Shown piece after piece: positions 54,718 to 63,570 of a DNA stretch of 64,000 nucleotides. The notes beneath the pieces are model-generated. The model was not told the origin of the DNA. It ran no database searches and worked only from the letters and a program-made list of their open reading frames with translations. Origin of the DNA: Nocardioides terrae (lineage in GTDB: Bacteria > Actinomycetota > Actinomycetes > Propionibacteriales > Nocardioidaceae); the NCBI RefSeq assembly GCF_900112345.1, contig NZ_FOLB01000003.1:62001-126000 (forward strand), read 5' to 3'. Within the stretch, counting starts at the first letter, position 1; each line of letters begins with the position of its first letter. The translations under genes were made by a program, and so were the position numbers.

Positions 54718-54790
54718 GAAGTAGTAGGAACCTTGGTTTTGAGGGGTGCCCCGCGCGAGCGGGGTGCGCGCACGACGCACGCAACCACCG
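54718..54790 (-). promoter_or_regulatory. rpsA 5' leader with hairpin, no Shine-Dalgarno
   Basis: Upstream of the rpsA start lies a hairpin with arms CCCCGC (54749-54754) and GCGGGG (54759-54764) around GCGA. Between it and ATG 54717 the leader is C/U- and A-rich and has no good Shine-Dalgarno. S1 messages in other bacteria are autoregulated through such leaders; here that is inference. Confidence 0.4.
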
Positions 54791-54847
54791 AGGTTACGCC
54801 GGTCGGCCGGACCCAGTCCAACTGGCGCAGTGGCTACGCTGAACGGC

Positions 54848-55663
54848 GTGGAGGCTGCCTATCCCCCGGTCCGAGCCGAGCGTCGTGCGGTGAGCGAGGA
54901 GGAGTCCCGCCGAGCGAACGGTCCCGACTGGGACCGCTACGCCGACGAGTACCAGGCCACCCACGGCGCGTTCCTCGGCGACACCGGCTTCGTGTGGGGC
55001 CCGGAAGGGCTCACCGAGAAGGAGGCAGGCGTCCTGGGCGACGTCGGCGGGCGTGAGGTCCTCGAGCTGGGCTCGGGCGCGGGCCAGTGCGCGCGGTGGG
55101 TGCGGTCGCAGGGCGGACGCGCCTACGGGCTCGACCTCGCGCACCGGCAGCTGCAGCACTCCAGCCGCATCGACGACGCCAGCGGGGTCGTCGTACCGTC
55201 CGTGCAGGCGACCGCGACCGCGATCCCCTTCGCCCCGGCGTCCTTCGACGTGGTCTTCTGCTCCTTCGGCGCGCTGCAGTTCGTGGCCGACATCGACCGG
55301 TGCATCGCCGAGGTCGTGCGCGTGCTGCGGCCGGGCGGTCGCTTCGCGTTCTCGATCACCCATCCCACGCGATGGATGTTCGTCGACGACCCGGGCCCGG
55401 AGGGCCTCGTCGCGAGCCAGTCCTACTGGGACCGCACGCCCTACGTCGAGGTCGACGACGCCTCCGGCGAGGTGTCGTACGTCGAGCACCACCGCACCCT
55501 CGGCGACTGGGTCGGCCTCCTGGCCGGCGCGGGCTTCCGGATCACCGACCTGCTGGAGCCGCAGTGGCCGGCCGAGCTGGACCGCAACTGGGGCGGCTGG
55601 TCGCGGACGCGGGGTCTGCTGACCCCCGGGACCGCCATCTTCGGGGCCGACCTGGCCCCATGA
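54848..55663 (+). CDS. Class I SAM-dependent methyltransferase
   Basis: Methyltransferase of 271 residues. Motif I is VLELGSGAGQCA near residue 68, then YGLDLAHRQL and a motif IV stretch FDVVFCSFGALQFV, with VLRPGGRFAFS as post-motif. Substrate unknown. GTG 54848 follows TACGCT (54835-54840) by 7 nt, a leaderless pattern; a longer reading starts inside the rpsA promoter region and is rejected. Converges with DUF3068. Confidence 0.92.
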   Translation: MEAAYPPVRAERRAVSEEESRRANGPDWDRYADEYQATHGAFLGDTGFVWGPEGLTEKEAGVLGDVGGREVLELGSGAGQCARWVRSQGGRAYGLDLAHRQLQHSSRIDDASGVVVPSVQATATAIPFAPASFDVVFCSFGALQFVADIDRCIAEVVRVLRPGGRFAFSITHPTRWMFVDDPGPEGLVASQSYWDRTPYVEVDDASGEVSYVEHHRTLGDWVGLLAGAGFRITDLLEPQWPAELDRNWGGWSRTRGLLTPGTAIFGADLAP

Positions 55664-55666
55664 CGA

Positions 55667-56560
55667 TCAGGCCCGCCGACGCCGCACGAGCAGCACGCCA
55701 CCGACGATCAGCAGCAGGCCGACGATCGGGGCGATGATCCGCAGGCCGGTCCCGACCACCCACAGGGAACGTCCGTTGCTCTTGGCGGTCGAGACGTTCT
55801 CCTTGACGGTGCCGTCGGTGTAGCTGACGTCGACGTCGAGCAGCTTCGTGCCGTCGAGGAGGGCGACGGTCTGCGTCGCCTTCTGGTCGACGAAGGCGCC
55901 GGTCACCGGGTCGACCCACACGCTCTGCGTGGCCGCGTAGGTGCCCTGCGTGTCTGCGGCGATCTCGGCGGTCTGCGACGGGACGGTGACGTCGAACCGG
56001 TAGGTCTTCAACCCGTCGATGGTCCGGGTGCCCGCGTAGTGGGCGGAGACCGCCTTGCCGACGGTGCTGTCCCAGTAGTCGTAGTCCTTCTTCTCCGTGT
56101 TGAACGGCAACTTGACCACGAAACCCTGGTAGTCCTTCACGAGCTCGGCGTCGGAGACGTACTTGCCCTGGTCCTGGACCGGCAGGCCGGTCCGCCGGTC
56201 GAGGGCGAACTTGTTGTGGCCGATGTTGACGACCGCCTCGTCGTCGCCGGCCAGGACGAAGGTGCCCTTGGCGTCGATGCAGTAGTCGCTCGTCGTCGCC
56301 ATGCAGCTGGTCTGCTCCATCGCGATGACGTCGTCGTTCGACCGCTTCGGGTCGACCTGGGTGTGCACCACGTAGGTGACCGGGACAGGCGTGTCGGACT
56401 TCGCCAGCGCACCGGAAGCCTCACCCGTCAGCCGGGTGAACGAGTCCGTGTCCATGGGAATGCGGTAGGCCGCGTCCTTGCCCCAGAAGATGGCGACGCC
56501 GCCAGCCACGACAGCGAACACGCCGACCACCAGAAGCAAGCGACCAACAACACCACGCAC
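55667..56560 (-). CDS. DUF3068 membrane-anchored protein
   Basis: Envelope protein of 297 residues with one N-terminal helix (RLLLVVGVFAVVAGG), a long extracytoplasmic domain and one C-terminal helix ending RRRRA. YRIPMDTDSFTRLTG and YVVHTQVDP are typical of DUF3068. CMATTSDYC holds two Cys outside the membrane. GTG 56560 has GGGAGGG upstream. Family function is unknown; members occur beside envelope glycan genes of actinobacteria. It faces the cassette starting at 56718. Confidence 0.86.
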   Translation of the reverse strand: MRGVVGRLLLVVGVFAVVAGGVAIFWGKDAAYRIPMDTDSFTRLTGEASGALAKSDTPVPVTYVVHTQVDPKRSNDDVIAMEQTSCMATTSDYCIDAKGTFVLAGDDEAVVNIGHNKFALDRRTGLPVQDQGKYVSDAELVKDYQGFVVKLPFNTEKKDYDYWDSTVGKAVSAHYAGTRTIDGLKTYRFDVTVPSQTAEIAADTQGTYAATQSVWVDPVTGAFVDQKATQTVALLDGTKLLDVDVSYTDGTVKENVSTAKSNGRSLWVVGTGLRIIAPIVGLLLIVGGVLLVRRRRA

Positions 56561-56702
56561 GTTCGAACCCTCCCAAGGTCACGGAAACCAGCGCACAGTA
56601 GCAGTAACTACCGGCGAGTATGTGCACCTCGTCACAGCCGCCGAGCGGTGTGCGCAAACCGTTACCTGAGGCCCGACTCGATGTGGTCGACGGCGCGCCC
56701 TG

Positions 56703-56711
56703 TGTCATAGT
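56703..56711 (+). promoter_or_regulatory. Extended -10 of the membrane cassette
   Basis: TGT-CATAGT (56703-56711) is an extended -10, ending 6 nt before GTG 56718; a start site at or near the start codon makes the first cassette gene probably leaderless. The rest of the 157-nt gap to the DUF3068 gene shows no other clear promoter. Confidence 0.55.
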
Positions 56712-56717
56712 CCCGCC

Positions 56718-58592
56718 GTGGATCCCCACGCCGTCGACGACCGCTCCCGGTCCGAGCAGGCGCGCCCGGGGATGGCGGAACGCCTGTGGGCGAGCCTCCT
56801 GCGCGAGCGTGGGGTGGTCCTCGCCGGCAGCGCGATGGTCCTCGCCCAGCTCGGGTTCCGTGCGTGGGCGACCCTCGGCTCGTGGTTCTACTTCGACGAC
56901 CTGGCCTTCATGTCGCAGGCGATGAACCGCCCCTTCGACCTGCACTACCTCTTCCAGTCCTACGGCGGGCACCTGATGCCCGCAGGGTTCGCGGCGGCGG
57001 CGGCCCTGACCGCCGTCTCCGCCTACACGTGGTGGCCCTGGGCGCTCCTCCTGCTCGCGCTGCAGGCCCTGTCCGGCTTCGGGATGCTCCGGCTGCTGGT
57101 CTCGATGTTCGGCCGCCGGCCGCTGGTGCTCGCGCTCCTGGCCGGCTACCTCTGCTACGTCTTCACGCTGTCCGCCGGGATCTGGTGGGCGGCCGGCATC
57201 AACCAGCTGCCCATGCTGGTCGCGCTGACCTTCGGCCTGCACGCCTTCCTCGACCACCTCCGCAGCCTGCGGATCCGTCCGCTGGTCGTCGCCCTGCTGT
57301 GGACCGTCGCCGGGCTGGCGTTCTACGAGAAGACGCTGCTCGTGATCGGTGTCTACGCCATCGTGGCGATGGCCTACTTCACCTCCGGCGACACGCCTGC
57401 CCGCCTGCGACAGCTGTGGTCGACGTACCGCTGGGCGGTGGTGGGCTTCTCGGCGCTCGGCGTGGCCTACCTGGCGCTCTACGTCGCCCTGTCCCCCGAC
57501 TTCGCGGCCAGCCAGGGCGGCGACAACCCGTGGGGGCTGCTGACCTGGAACCTGGTGATGGTGAGCTTCGCGAGCGCACTGGTCGGTGGCCCGCTGCGCT
57601 GGGAGAGCGTCGGCATGGGCTCCCTGGCCGATCCCAGCTATGTGGTGCAGGTGGCCGCCTGGGCGGCGCTGGCCGGCCTGGTCCACCACTGCGTCACGAC
57701 CCGGACCAGCAGCATCAGGGCCTGGCTGCCGCTCGCCTTCACGATGGCGTGCACGGCCGCCCTGCTCGTCAGCAACCGCGCCGGCGCCGTCGGCCCGTCC
57801 ATCGCCCGCGAGTACCGCTACCAGCCCGAGTCGGGTGCGCTCTTCGTCATCGGCGCGGGACTCGCGCTTCTCCCCCTGCTCGGCGCGGTCGAGCAGAACC
57901 AGCGCCGGCAGGGCCTCGTCGCCCCCTGGGAGCGGACGAGGTACGTCGCCCCGGTGGTCGCCGTGGTCGTGGCGCTCGCGACGGTGTCGGCGACGACCTA
58001 CGTGCGCTCCTGGCACCACGCCAACCGCACGCGTGACTATCTCGACAACGTGCGGGCGGCCCTGCGCGCTGCGCCCGAGCCGCCGCCGCTGGTCGACGCC
58101 GGCATCCCGCAGGACCTGCTGTGGTCCTACCGCTATCCCGAGAACACCTACAGCCACGTGTTCCGGCGCCTGGCCGGCCCGCTCCGCTTCCCCACCGCCT
58201 CGCACGAGCCGCTGCAGATGTTCGACGACGACGGCCGCCTGGTCACGGCCTCGCTGACCACGGCGCGGTCGATGGTCGCCACCGCCGGGTGCGGCTACCG
58301 CTCCGACGGCGCCGGCGACGTCGAGATCCCGCTCGACGGCCCGGTCCTGGGGTCGAACTGGTGGATCGCGCTGACCTACCGCAGCCGGGAAGCGGTCGAC
58401 GCCGAGGTCGTGACCGGCGACCTGAGGCACCGCCTCACGCTCGCCGAGGGGCGACACACGGTCTACCTCTCCGCCGAAGGCGAGTTTCACACCGTCGTGA
58501 TCCACCATGGTGCTGGCCACTCCTCGACCGACGGCCTGTGCGTCAGCGCGCTGACCCTGGGCCTCCCGACCGCGACACCACCGACCTCATGA
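56718..58592 (+). CDS. GT-C-like membrane protein, cassette paralogue 1
   Basis: Membrane protein of 624 residues with about ten helices and a C-terminal exported domain. Features shared with the two later paralogues: an Asp pair just after TM1 (FYFDDLAF, D60-D61), YGGHLMP (82-88), FGRRP (131-135), WWAAGINQLP (156-165) and FYEKTL. An Asp pair in the first outer loop is the catalytic signature of GT-C glycosyltransferases, but no named family fits by eye. The last 110 residues carry GCGY, PLDGP and LCVSAL with two Cys that could form a disulfide. Its stop overlaps the next start as ATGA. Confidence 0.75.
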   Translation: MDPHAVDDRSRSEQARPGMAERLWASLLRERGVVLAGSAMVLAQLGFRAWATLGSWFYFDDLAFMSQAMNRPFDLHYLFQSYGGHLMPAGFAAAAALTAVSAYTWWPWALLLLALQALSGFGMLRLLVSMFGRRPLVLALLAGYLCYVFTLSAGIWWAAGINQLPMLVALTFGLHAFLDHLRSLRIRPLVVALLWTVAGLAFYEKTLLVIGVYAIVAMAYFTSGDTPARLRQLWSTYRWAVVGFSALGVAYLALYVALSPDFAASQGGDNPWGLLTWNLVMVSFASALVGGPLRWESVGMGSLADPSYVVQVAAWAALAGLVHHCVTTRTSSIRAWLPLAFTMACTAALLVSNRAGAVGPSIAREYRYQPESGALFVIGAGLALLPLLGAVEQNQRRQGLVAPWERTRYVAPVVAVVVALATVSATTYVRSWHHANRTRDYLDNVRAALRAAPEPPPLVDAGIPQDLLWSYRYPENTYSHVFRRLAGPLRFPTASHEPLQMFDDDGRLVTASLTTARSMVATAGCGYRSDGAGDVEIPLDGPVLGSNWWIALTYRSREAVDAEVVTGDLRHRLTLAEGRHTVYLSAEGEFHTVVIHHGAGHSSTDGLCVSALTLGLPTATPPTS

Positions 58593-60511
58593 CCGTTGAC
58601 CAGCCCGGCCCGCGCAGTCCTGTCGCGCGGGACCTGCCGCACCCGCTGGCGCGGTGGACGGAGGACCACCTGGTGATCCCGGCCCGGGCGCACGTCCGGG
58701 CGAGGTGGCGTCGGCTCCGCGCCGAGCGGGTGCTTCAGGTGGCCGTCGCGCTGATCGTGGTCCAGCTTGCGCTCCGGGCGTGGGCCCTGAGCCGGTCGTG
58801 GTACACCCAGGACGACTTCGCCTTCATGGCCCGCATGCTCGACGACGGCATCACCCCGTCGTCGCTGTTCCGGCCGTACGCCGGCCACGTCATGCCGGTG
58901 CCGATGCTGGTGTCCTGGCTGAACGCGACGTTCGCGCCGTTCAGCTTCCTCCCGACCGCCGCGGTGATCTGGGGCATGCAGGCGGTCGCCGACATCGGGC
59001 TGCTGATGCTGCTGGTGCGCTGGTTCGGCGTACGCCCGGGCATCCTGCCGCCGCTGGCGCTGTACCTCTTCTGCGTCATCTCCGTGCCGGTGATGGTCTG
59101 GTGGGCGGCCGCAGCCAACCAGCTACCGCTGCAGATCGTGCTCTTCTTCGCCCTGCAGACCCACGTCGCCTACCTCCGTACGCGGCGCGTGCGGCACGCC
59201 TGGTCCACCGCGGCCTGGCTGCTCGGCGGCTTCCTCTTCTACGAGAAGACTCTCTTCGTGGTGGGCGCCATGGGGATCGTCTCGGTGGCCTACTTCGCGA
59301 CCGGCACGCTGGCCGAGCGGCTCCGCTACTTCTGGGCGGAGCATCGCGGCGTCGCCGTGCTCCACATCGTCCTGAGCGCGTCCTACCTGCTCGTCTACTA
59401 CCGCGCGGTGCTCGACTTCGACCCGGCCGCGGCAGCCAGCGGCAGTCTTCCGGACGTCGTCGCCAACATGGCCTTCCGTGGCTACCTCCCGGCCTTGCTC
59501 GGTGGTCCCCTGAGGTGGTCGCACACCGACGAGTTCGGGAACCCGTCGCCCGGCTCGCTCGGCGTGCTGGTGGCGGCCGTCCTGGTCGTGGCGATCGTCC
59601 GCACCATCAGCCGCTCCCGCGTCAACAGCCTGCGGGCGTGGTGGCTGCCAGCCTCGTTCCTCGCCAGCAACATCCTGCTCGTCACCGCGGGGCGCACCAG
59701 CCTCGCCGGCGCCTGGCTCTCGCGAGACTTCCGCTACCAGGGCGAGATGGCCGCCGTGACAGCCGTGGCGCTGGCCTGCGCCCTGATGCCGATGCGCGGT
59801 GCGACGGAGACGGTCGAGCTCCGTCCGGGCGCTCACGGGTTCGCCACGAGGTCCCGCCAGGTCGCGGCCTTCGTCGTCCTCTGCTCGATCCTGGGAACGG
59901 TCTCCACCGTCCAGTTCGTGGCGAACTGGAGCGATCATCTCGTCGGCCGTTCCTACTTCCGGACACTGCTCCGCGAGGCCGATGCCGCCGGACGCCCGTA
60001 CCCGTTGGTCGACCAGCCGGTGCCGAAAGCCATGCTGCTCCCGCTGCTCTACCCCGACAACCTCCAGAGCAAGATCATGCGGCGCGTCGTCGACGACGGC
60101 AGGGTCCGGTTCGTCACGGCCTCGGTCGACGAGCTTCGGATGACCGACGAACAGGGCCGGATCTGGCCGGCTGCGATCACGCCCGTGCGCTCGGCCCCGG
60201 CCGGGCCGTCGGCCTGCGGCTACGAGATCGACAGCTCGCGGACGATCCCCCTGGACGGGCCGGTGGCATTCGGCGGCTGGTGGGCCCGCGTCGCCTACTA
60301 CGCCGCGCAGCCGGTGTCGGTGCACGTCACCCTCGGCGACACCGAGCACGACCTCGTGCTGCGCAGCGGGATCCACGCGTTCTACGTGGCGGGCGACAAC
60401 TTCGACTCGATCCGCGTGTCTCCCGACATCTCCTCCGGCCGGCCGCGTCCTCAGCTCTGCGTGGGCGACGTCGTCGCGGGCCGTGCCGAACCAGTGAAGG
60501 CGAGCCAGTGA
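58589..60511 (+). CDS. GT-C-like membrane protein, cassette paralogue 2
   Basis: Second paralogue, 640 residues. It keeps all motifs: YTQDDFAF (D75-D76), YAGHVMP (97-103), FGVRP, WWAAAANQLP (171-180) and FYEKTLF; the C-terminal domain has ACGY, IPLDGPV and LCVGDVV. An extra amphipathic N-terminus of about 50 residues precedes TM1. The frame runs open earlier inside the previous gene, but ATG 58589 in the ATGA overlap is the natural start. Its stop overlaps the acyltransferase start as GTGA. Confidence 0.75.
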   Translation: MTVDQPGPRSPVARDLPHPLARWTEDHLVIPARAHVRARWRRLRAERVLQVAVALIVVQLALRAWALSRSWYTQDDFAFMARMLDDGITPSSLFRPYAGHVMPVPMLVSWLNATFAPFSFLPTAAVIWGMQAVADIGLLMLLVRWFGVRPGILPPLALYLFCVISVPVMVWWAAAANQLPLQIVLFFALQTHVAYLRTRRVRHAWSTAAWLLGGFLFYEKTLFVVGAMGIVSVAYFATGTLAERLRYFWAEHRGVAVLHIVLSASYLLVYYRAVLDFDPAAAASGSLPDVVANMAFRGYLPALLGGPLRWSHTDEFGNPSPGSLGVLVAAVLVVAIVRTISRSRVNSLRAWWLPASFLASNILLVTAGRTSLAGAWLSRDFRYQGEMAAVTAVALACALMPMRGATETVELRPGAHGFATRSRQVAAFVVLCSILGTVSTVQFVANWSDHLVGRSYFRTLLREADAAGRPYPLVDQPVPKAMLLPLLYPDNLQSKIMRRVVDDGRVRFVTASVDELRMTDEQGRIWPAAITPVRSAPAGPSACGYEIDSSRTIPLDGPVAFGGWWARVAYYAAQPVSVHVTLGDTEHDLVLRSGIHAFYVAGDNFDSIRVSPDISSGRPRPQLCVGDVVAGRAEPVKASQ

Positions 60512-61695
60512 CCCGAGACCGCACCTTCCCGACGCTCAACGCGCTGCGCGCGATCGGCGCGATCATGGTCGTGCTCACCCACTCCGCGTTCAACACCGGC
60601 CGGATCAACCAGGGCTGGAGCGGCGCTGTGCTCGCCCGCTTCGACTTCGGTGTGACGCTCTTCTTCATCCTCTCCGGCTTCCTGCTCAGCCGGCCGTGGT
60701 TCCTGGCGGCCGCGCTGGAGGAGCACCGCCCCTCCACCGGGCACTACCTGTGGAAGCGGGCGCTGCGCATCCTTCCGCTGTACTGGGTGGTCGTGGTGGT
60801 CGCGCTGCTGCTCGACCCGGTCAACGACGACGCCGACGCGGTCGACTGGGTCACGAACCTGACGTTCACCCAGCTCTACACCCACGGCCTGCTGCCGAGC
60901 TCGCTGACCCAGATGTGGAGCCTGTGCACGGAGGTGGCGTTCTACCTCGTGCTGCCGCTCCTCTGTGTCGCGCTCATCGGGCGCCCCGGTCGCGGCCTGC
61001 GGCTGCGCCGGGTGGTGGTCGGCGCCATCGGGATCTCCGTGCTCGGCGTCGCCTGGCAGGTGTACGTCGCCCAGATCCCCGGCTCGGAGGGCCACTACGC
61101 CCAGTGGCTGCCGGGCTACCTTCCCTGGTTCATGGTCGGCGTGGTCTTCGCGGCCGTCTCGGCGAGCCTGACCGCGCGCCCCCGTGACCACGTGCTCGAC
61201 CGCCTCGCCGCCGACCTGACCGGATGCTGGATCCTGGCGGCGGCCGTCTTCGCGATCGCCTGCACCCCGCTGGCCGGCCCGCGGCTGCTGCTGATCCCTG
61301 GTGCGTGGGAGGCGGGCTCGAAGGTCGTCCTCTACACGGTGACGGGCGCCTTCTTCGTGCTGCCGCTGGTCTTCGGCCCTGAGCGGGACGGCCTCGTCCG
61401 GAACCGGCTCAGCACGGCGGTCCCCGCCTGGCTGGGCGACATCTCCTACGGCATCTTCGCGATCCACATGCTCGTGCTCAACCTGGTCTTCTCGGTGCTC
61501 GACCTCGAGGTCTTCACCGGCCACTTCGCCACGGTGGTCGCGCTGACCCTGACGATCACCGTCGCCCTGGCCAGTCTGTCCTTCTACCTGTTCGAGAAGC
61601 CGATCCTGCGGGCCAAGAACGTCGGGCGCTTCGCGCGGATGGAACCCCCGGACCTCGAGCCGGAGCCCGAGCAGACCCCCGAGATCGCTCCGTGA
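60508..61695 (+). CDS. Membrane acyltransferase (Acyltransferase_3, OafA-like)
   Basis: O-acyltransferase of 395 residues with about ten helices. The N-terminal signature LNALRAIGAIMVVLTHSAF in part (ALRAIGAIMVVLTHS) holds the catalytic His; VTLFFILSGFLLSRPW and YLWKRALRILPLYW follow, and SYGIFAIHM and FEKPIL end the family pattern. The C-terminus is acidic and Pro-rich. Such enzymes O-acetylate or acylate extracellular glycans. It is translationally coupled on both sides (4-nt overlaps), so its glycan substrate is probably produced by the paralogues. Confidence 0.92.
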   Translation: MTRDRTFPTLNALRAIGAIMVVLTHSAFNTGRINQGWSGAVLARFDFGVTLFFILSGFLLSRPWFLAAALEEHRPSTGHYLWKRALRILPLYWVVVVVALLLDPVNDDADAVDWVTNLTFTQLYTHGLLPSSLTQMWSLCTEVAFYLVLPLLCVALIGRPGRGLRLRRVVVGAIGISVLGVAWQVYVAQIPGSEGHYAQWLPGYLPWFMVGVVFAAVSASLTARPRDHVLDRLAADLTGCWILAAAVFAIACTPLAGPRLLLIPGAWEAGSKVVLYTVTGAFFVLPLVFGPERDGLVRNRLSTAVPAWLGDISYGIFAIHMLVLNLVFSVLDLEVFTGHFATVVALTLTITVALASLSFYLFEKPILRAKNVGRFARMEPPDLEPEPEQTPEIAP

Positions 61696-63566
61696 CTGCT
61701 CTCCATGCGCGGGTGACCGCGGCCGCCCGCCCCCTGCGCGGTGCGCCCCGGCACCCGGTGATCCTCCTCGGGCTCGTGATCATCGCCGCCGGGACGGTCC
61801 TGCGCGGCTGGGCCGTCAGCCGCACGTGGTTCTGGCTCGACGACCTCATCCTGGTCGGGCAGGGTCAGGACGGCCTCGGCTGGGGAGCGCTCACCGCGCC
61901 GTACAACGGGCACCTCATGCCCGGTGGGCGGCTGCTCGCCTGGAGCGTCGCCCAGGGTTCGCACTACGACTACAGCCTCGCCGCGACGCAGATCGTGGCG
62001 CTCTACGTCCTCGCCTGCCTGGCGGTCCTCCGGCTCCTGGTCACCCTCTTCGGCCGGCGCCCGGCGATCCTGGTCGCCCTCTCCTACTTCGCCTTCAGCC
62101 CGTGGCTGATCCCCGCCACCACGTGGTGGGCGGCGACGATCAACCACCTGCCGGTCCTCGCCACGACGGCGCTCGCCCTGGACGCCCACGTCCGCCACCT
62201 GCGGACGAACCGGCGCGGTCACCTGGTCGCGTCGGTCGTCTGGATGGTCGTCGGCCTGGCCTTCGCGGAGCTGGCCCTCTTCGCCTACATCCCGCTCGTC
62301 GTCATCACGCTCGGCTACTTCACCGCAGGGTCACCCGTTGCTCGGCTCACCGAGCTCTGGAGCCGCTACCGGCCCGCGCTCCTGGCCCACACGGTCCTGG
62401 TGGTCGTCTACGCCGGCCTCTACCTGAGCTCGCCCGCAGCGAGAACCCCACCCGGCGACGGCGTCGCGTGGCGGGAGTACGTCGACAACATCTTCCTCCG
62501 CGCCTTCCCAGCGGCCGTGATCGGCGGACCCGGCAGCTGGACCCAGCCCGCGATCGGGCTGTCGAAGCCCACCCCGTCGGTCCTGGTCCAGGTCATCGCG
62601 CTGGCGGTGATCGCCGCCGTCTTCGCGCTGGCCTCGCTCACCCGCGACCGAGGCCTGCGCGCGTGGTCGATCCCCCTGCTCCAACTGGCGGCCATCACCC
62701 TCCTCGTCGGACATGCCCGGCAGATCTACGGCCCGGACCTCGCGCTCGACCTGAGGTTCACGACGCCTCTGGCGCTCGGTGTCGCGCTCGGACTCGGGCT
62801 GGCCTTCCTCGAGGTCCCGGGTGCGCGGGAGTGCTCCACCCTGCGAGCACGGCACTGGATCCTCAACCGTTGGCCCGGACCGGCGGTCGCCACGGCGGCT
62901 TTCGTCGCCTTCGCCATCGTCAGCGCCAGCAGGTTCCCCCTGCTCCACGTGGACGAGGACGACTCGGCGCGCCCCTACCTCGACACCTTCGCCGCCTCGC
63001 TCGCGCGCGCGGAGAAGCCGGTCACGCTCATCCCCGGCGTCGTCGCCCCGCGCATCGTGAGTGGCGCGGTCGCCGACTCGCCCCTCGACTTCGACGCGCA
63101 GTACCGACGGGTCCTGCACCCGTGGCGCGACGAGCTCACCTTCACGCAGGTGCTCGTCGACGACCGGAGGGCGGACGCCTCCATGCTCGACGACTCAGGG
63201 GCGATCGTGCCCGCCTCCCTGACGGTCGCCCGCCGCATGCGCGAGCCTGCTCCGGCGGCCGGCGCCGACGGCTGCAGCGGCTACCCGCTGAGCTCCACGA
63301 CGACGTACGCCCCGCTCGACGGGCCGATCTCCGGCTCCGGGTGGCTGCTGCGCGTCAGCTTCGACGCCGACATCGAGACGCCGGTCCGGATCCGGGCGGG
63401 CGAGCGCCGGACGGACGCCGTCCTTCCTGCCGGTGAGCACACCGTGCTCCTGGCCGCCCCCGGTGACTACGACGCCATCGCCTTCTCCGGTCTCGCCCCG
63501 GGCGCCGAGGTGTGCGTGACGGGCCTCGCGGTCGGCCGGGCCGGCACCTCCGGCGCCGGCGGCTGA
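61692..63566 (+). CDS. GT-C-like membrane protein, cassette paralogue 3
   Basis: Third paralogue, 624 residues, the most divergent. It keeps FWLDDLIL (D50-D51), YNGHLMP (71-77), FGRRP and WWAATINHLP (145-154), but FYEKTL is reduced to FAELAL, leaving the Glu. C-terminal domain: CSGY, APLDGPI and VCVTGLAV. GTG 61692 overlaps the acyltransferase stop as GTGA. It converges with the partial gene at 63571. Confidence 0.75.
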   Translation: MTALHARVTAAARPLRGAPRHPVILLGLVIIAAGTVLRGWAVSRTWFWLDDLILVGQGQDGLGWGALTAPYNGHLMPGGRLLAWSVAQGSHYDYSLAATQIVALYVLACLAVLRLLVTLFGRRPAILVALSYFAFSPWLIPATTWWAATINHLPVLATTALALDAHVRHLRTNRRGHLVASVVWMVVGLAFAELALFAYIPLVVITLGYFTAGSPVARLTELWSRYRPALLAHTVLVVVYAGLYLSSPAARTPPGDGVAWREYVDNIFLRAFPAAVIGGPGSWTQPAIGLSKPTPSVLVQVIALAVIAAVFALASLTRDRGLRAWSIPLLQLAAITLLVGHARQIYGPDLALDLRFTTPLALGVALGLGLAFLEVPGARECSTLRARHWILNRWPGPAVATAAFVAFAIVSASRFPLLHVDEDDSARPYLDTFAASLARAEKPVTLIPGVVAPRIVSGAVADSPLDFDAQYRRVLHPWRDELTFTQVLVDDRRADASMLDDSGAIVPASLTVARRMREPAPAAGADGCSGYPLSSTTTYAPLDGPISGSGWLLRVSFDADIETPVRIRAGERRTDAVLPAGEHTVLLAAPGDYDAIAFSGLAPGAEVCVTGLAVGRAGTSGAGG

Positions 63567-63570
63567 CCGA

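Noticed and set aside
56421..58520. 699-codon open frame antisense to cassette paralogue 1
   Set aside because: Composition of a shadow; overlaps the conserved DD, YGGHLMP and WWAA motifs of the plus-strand gene.
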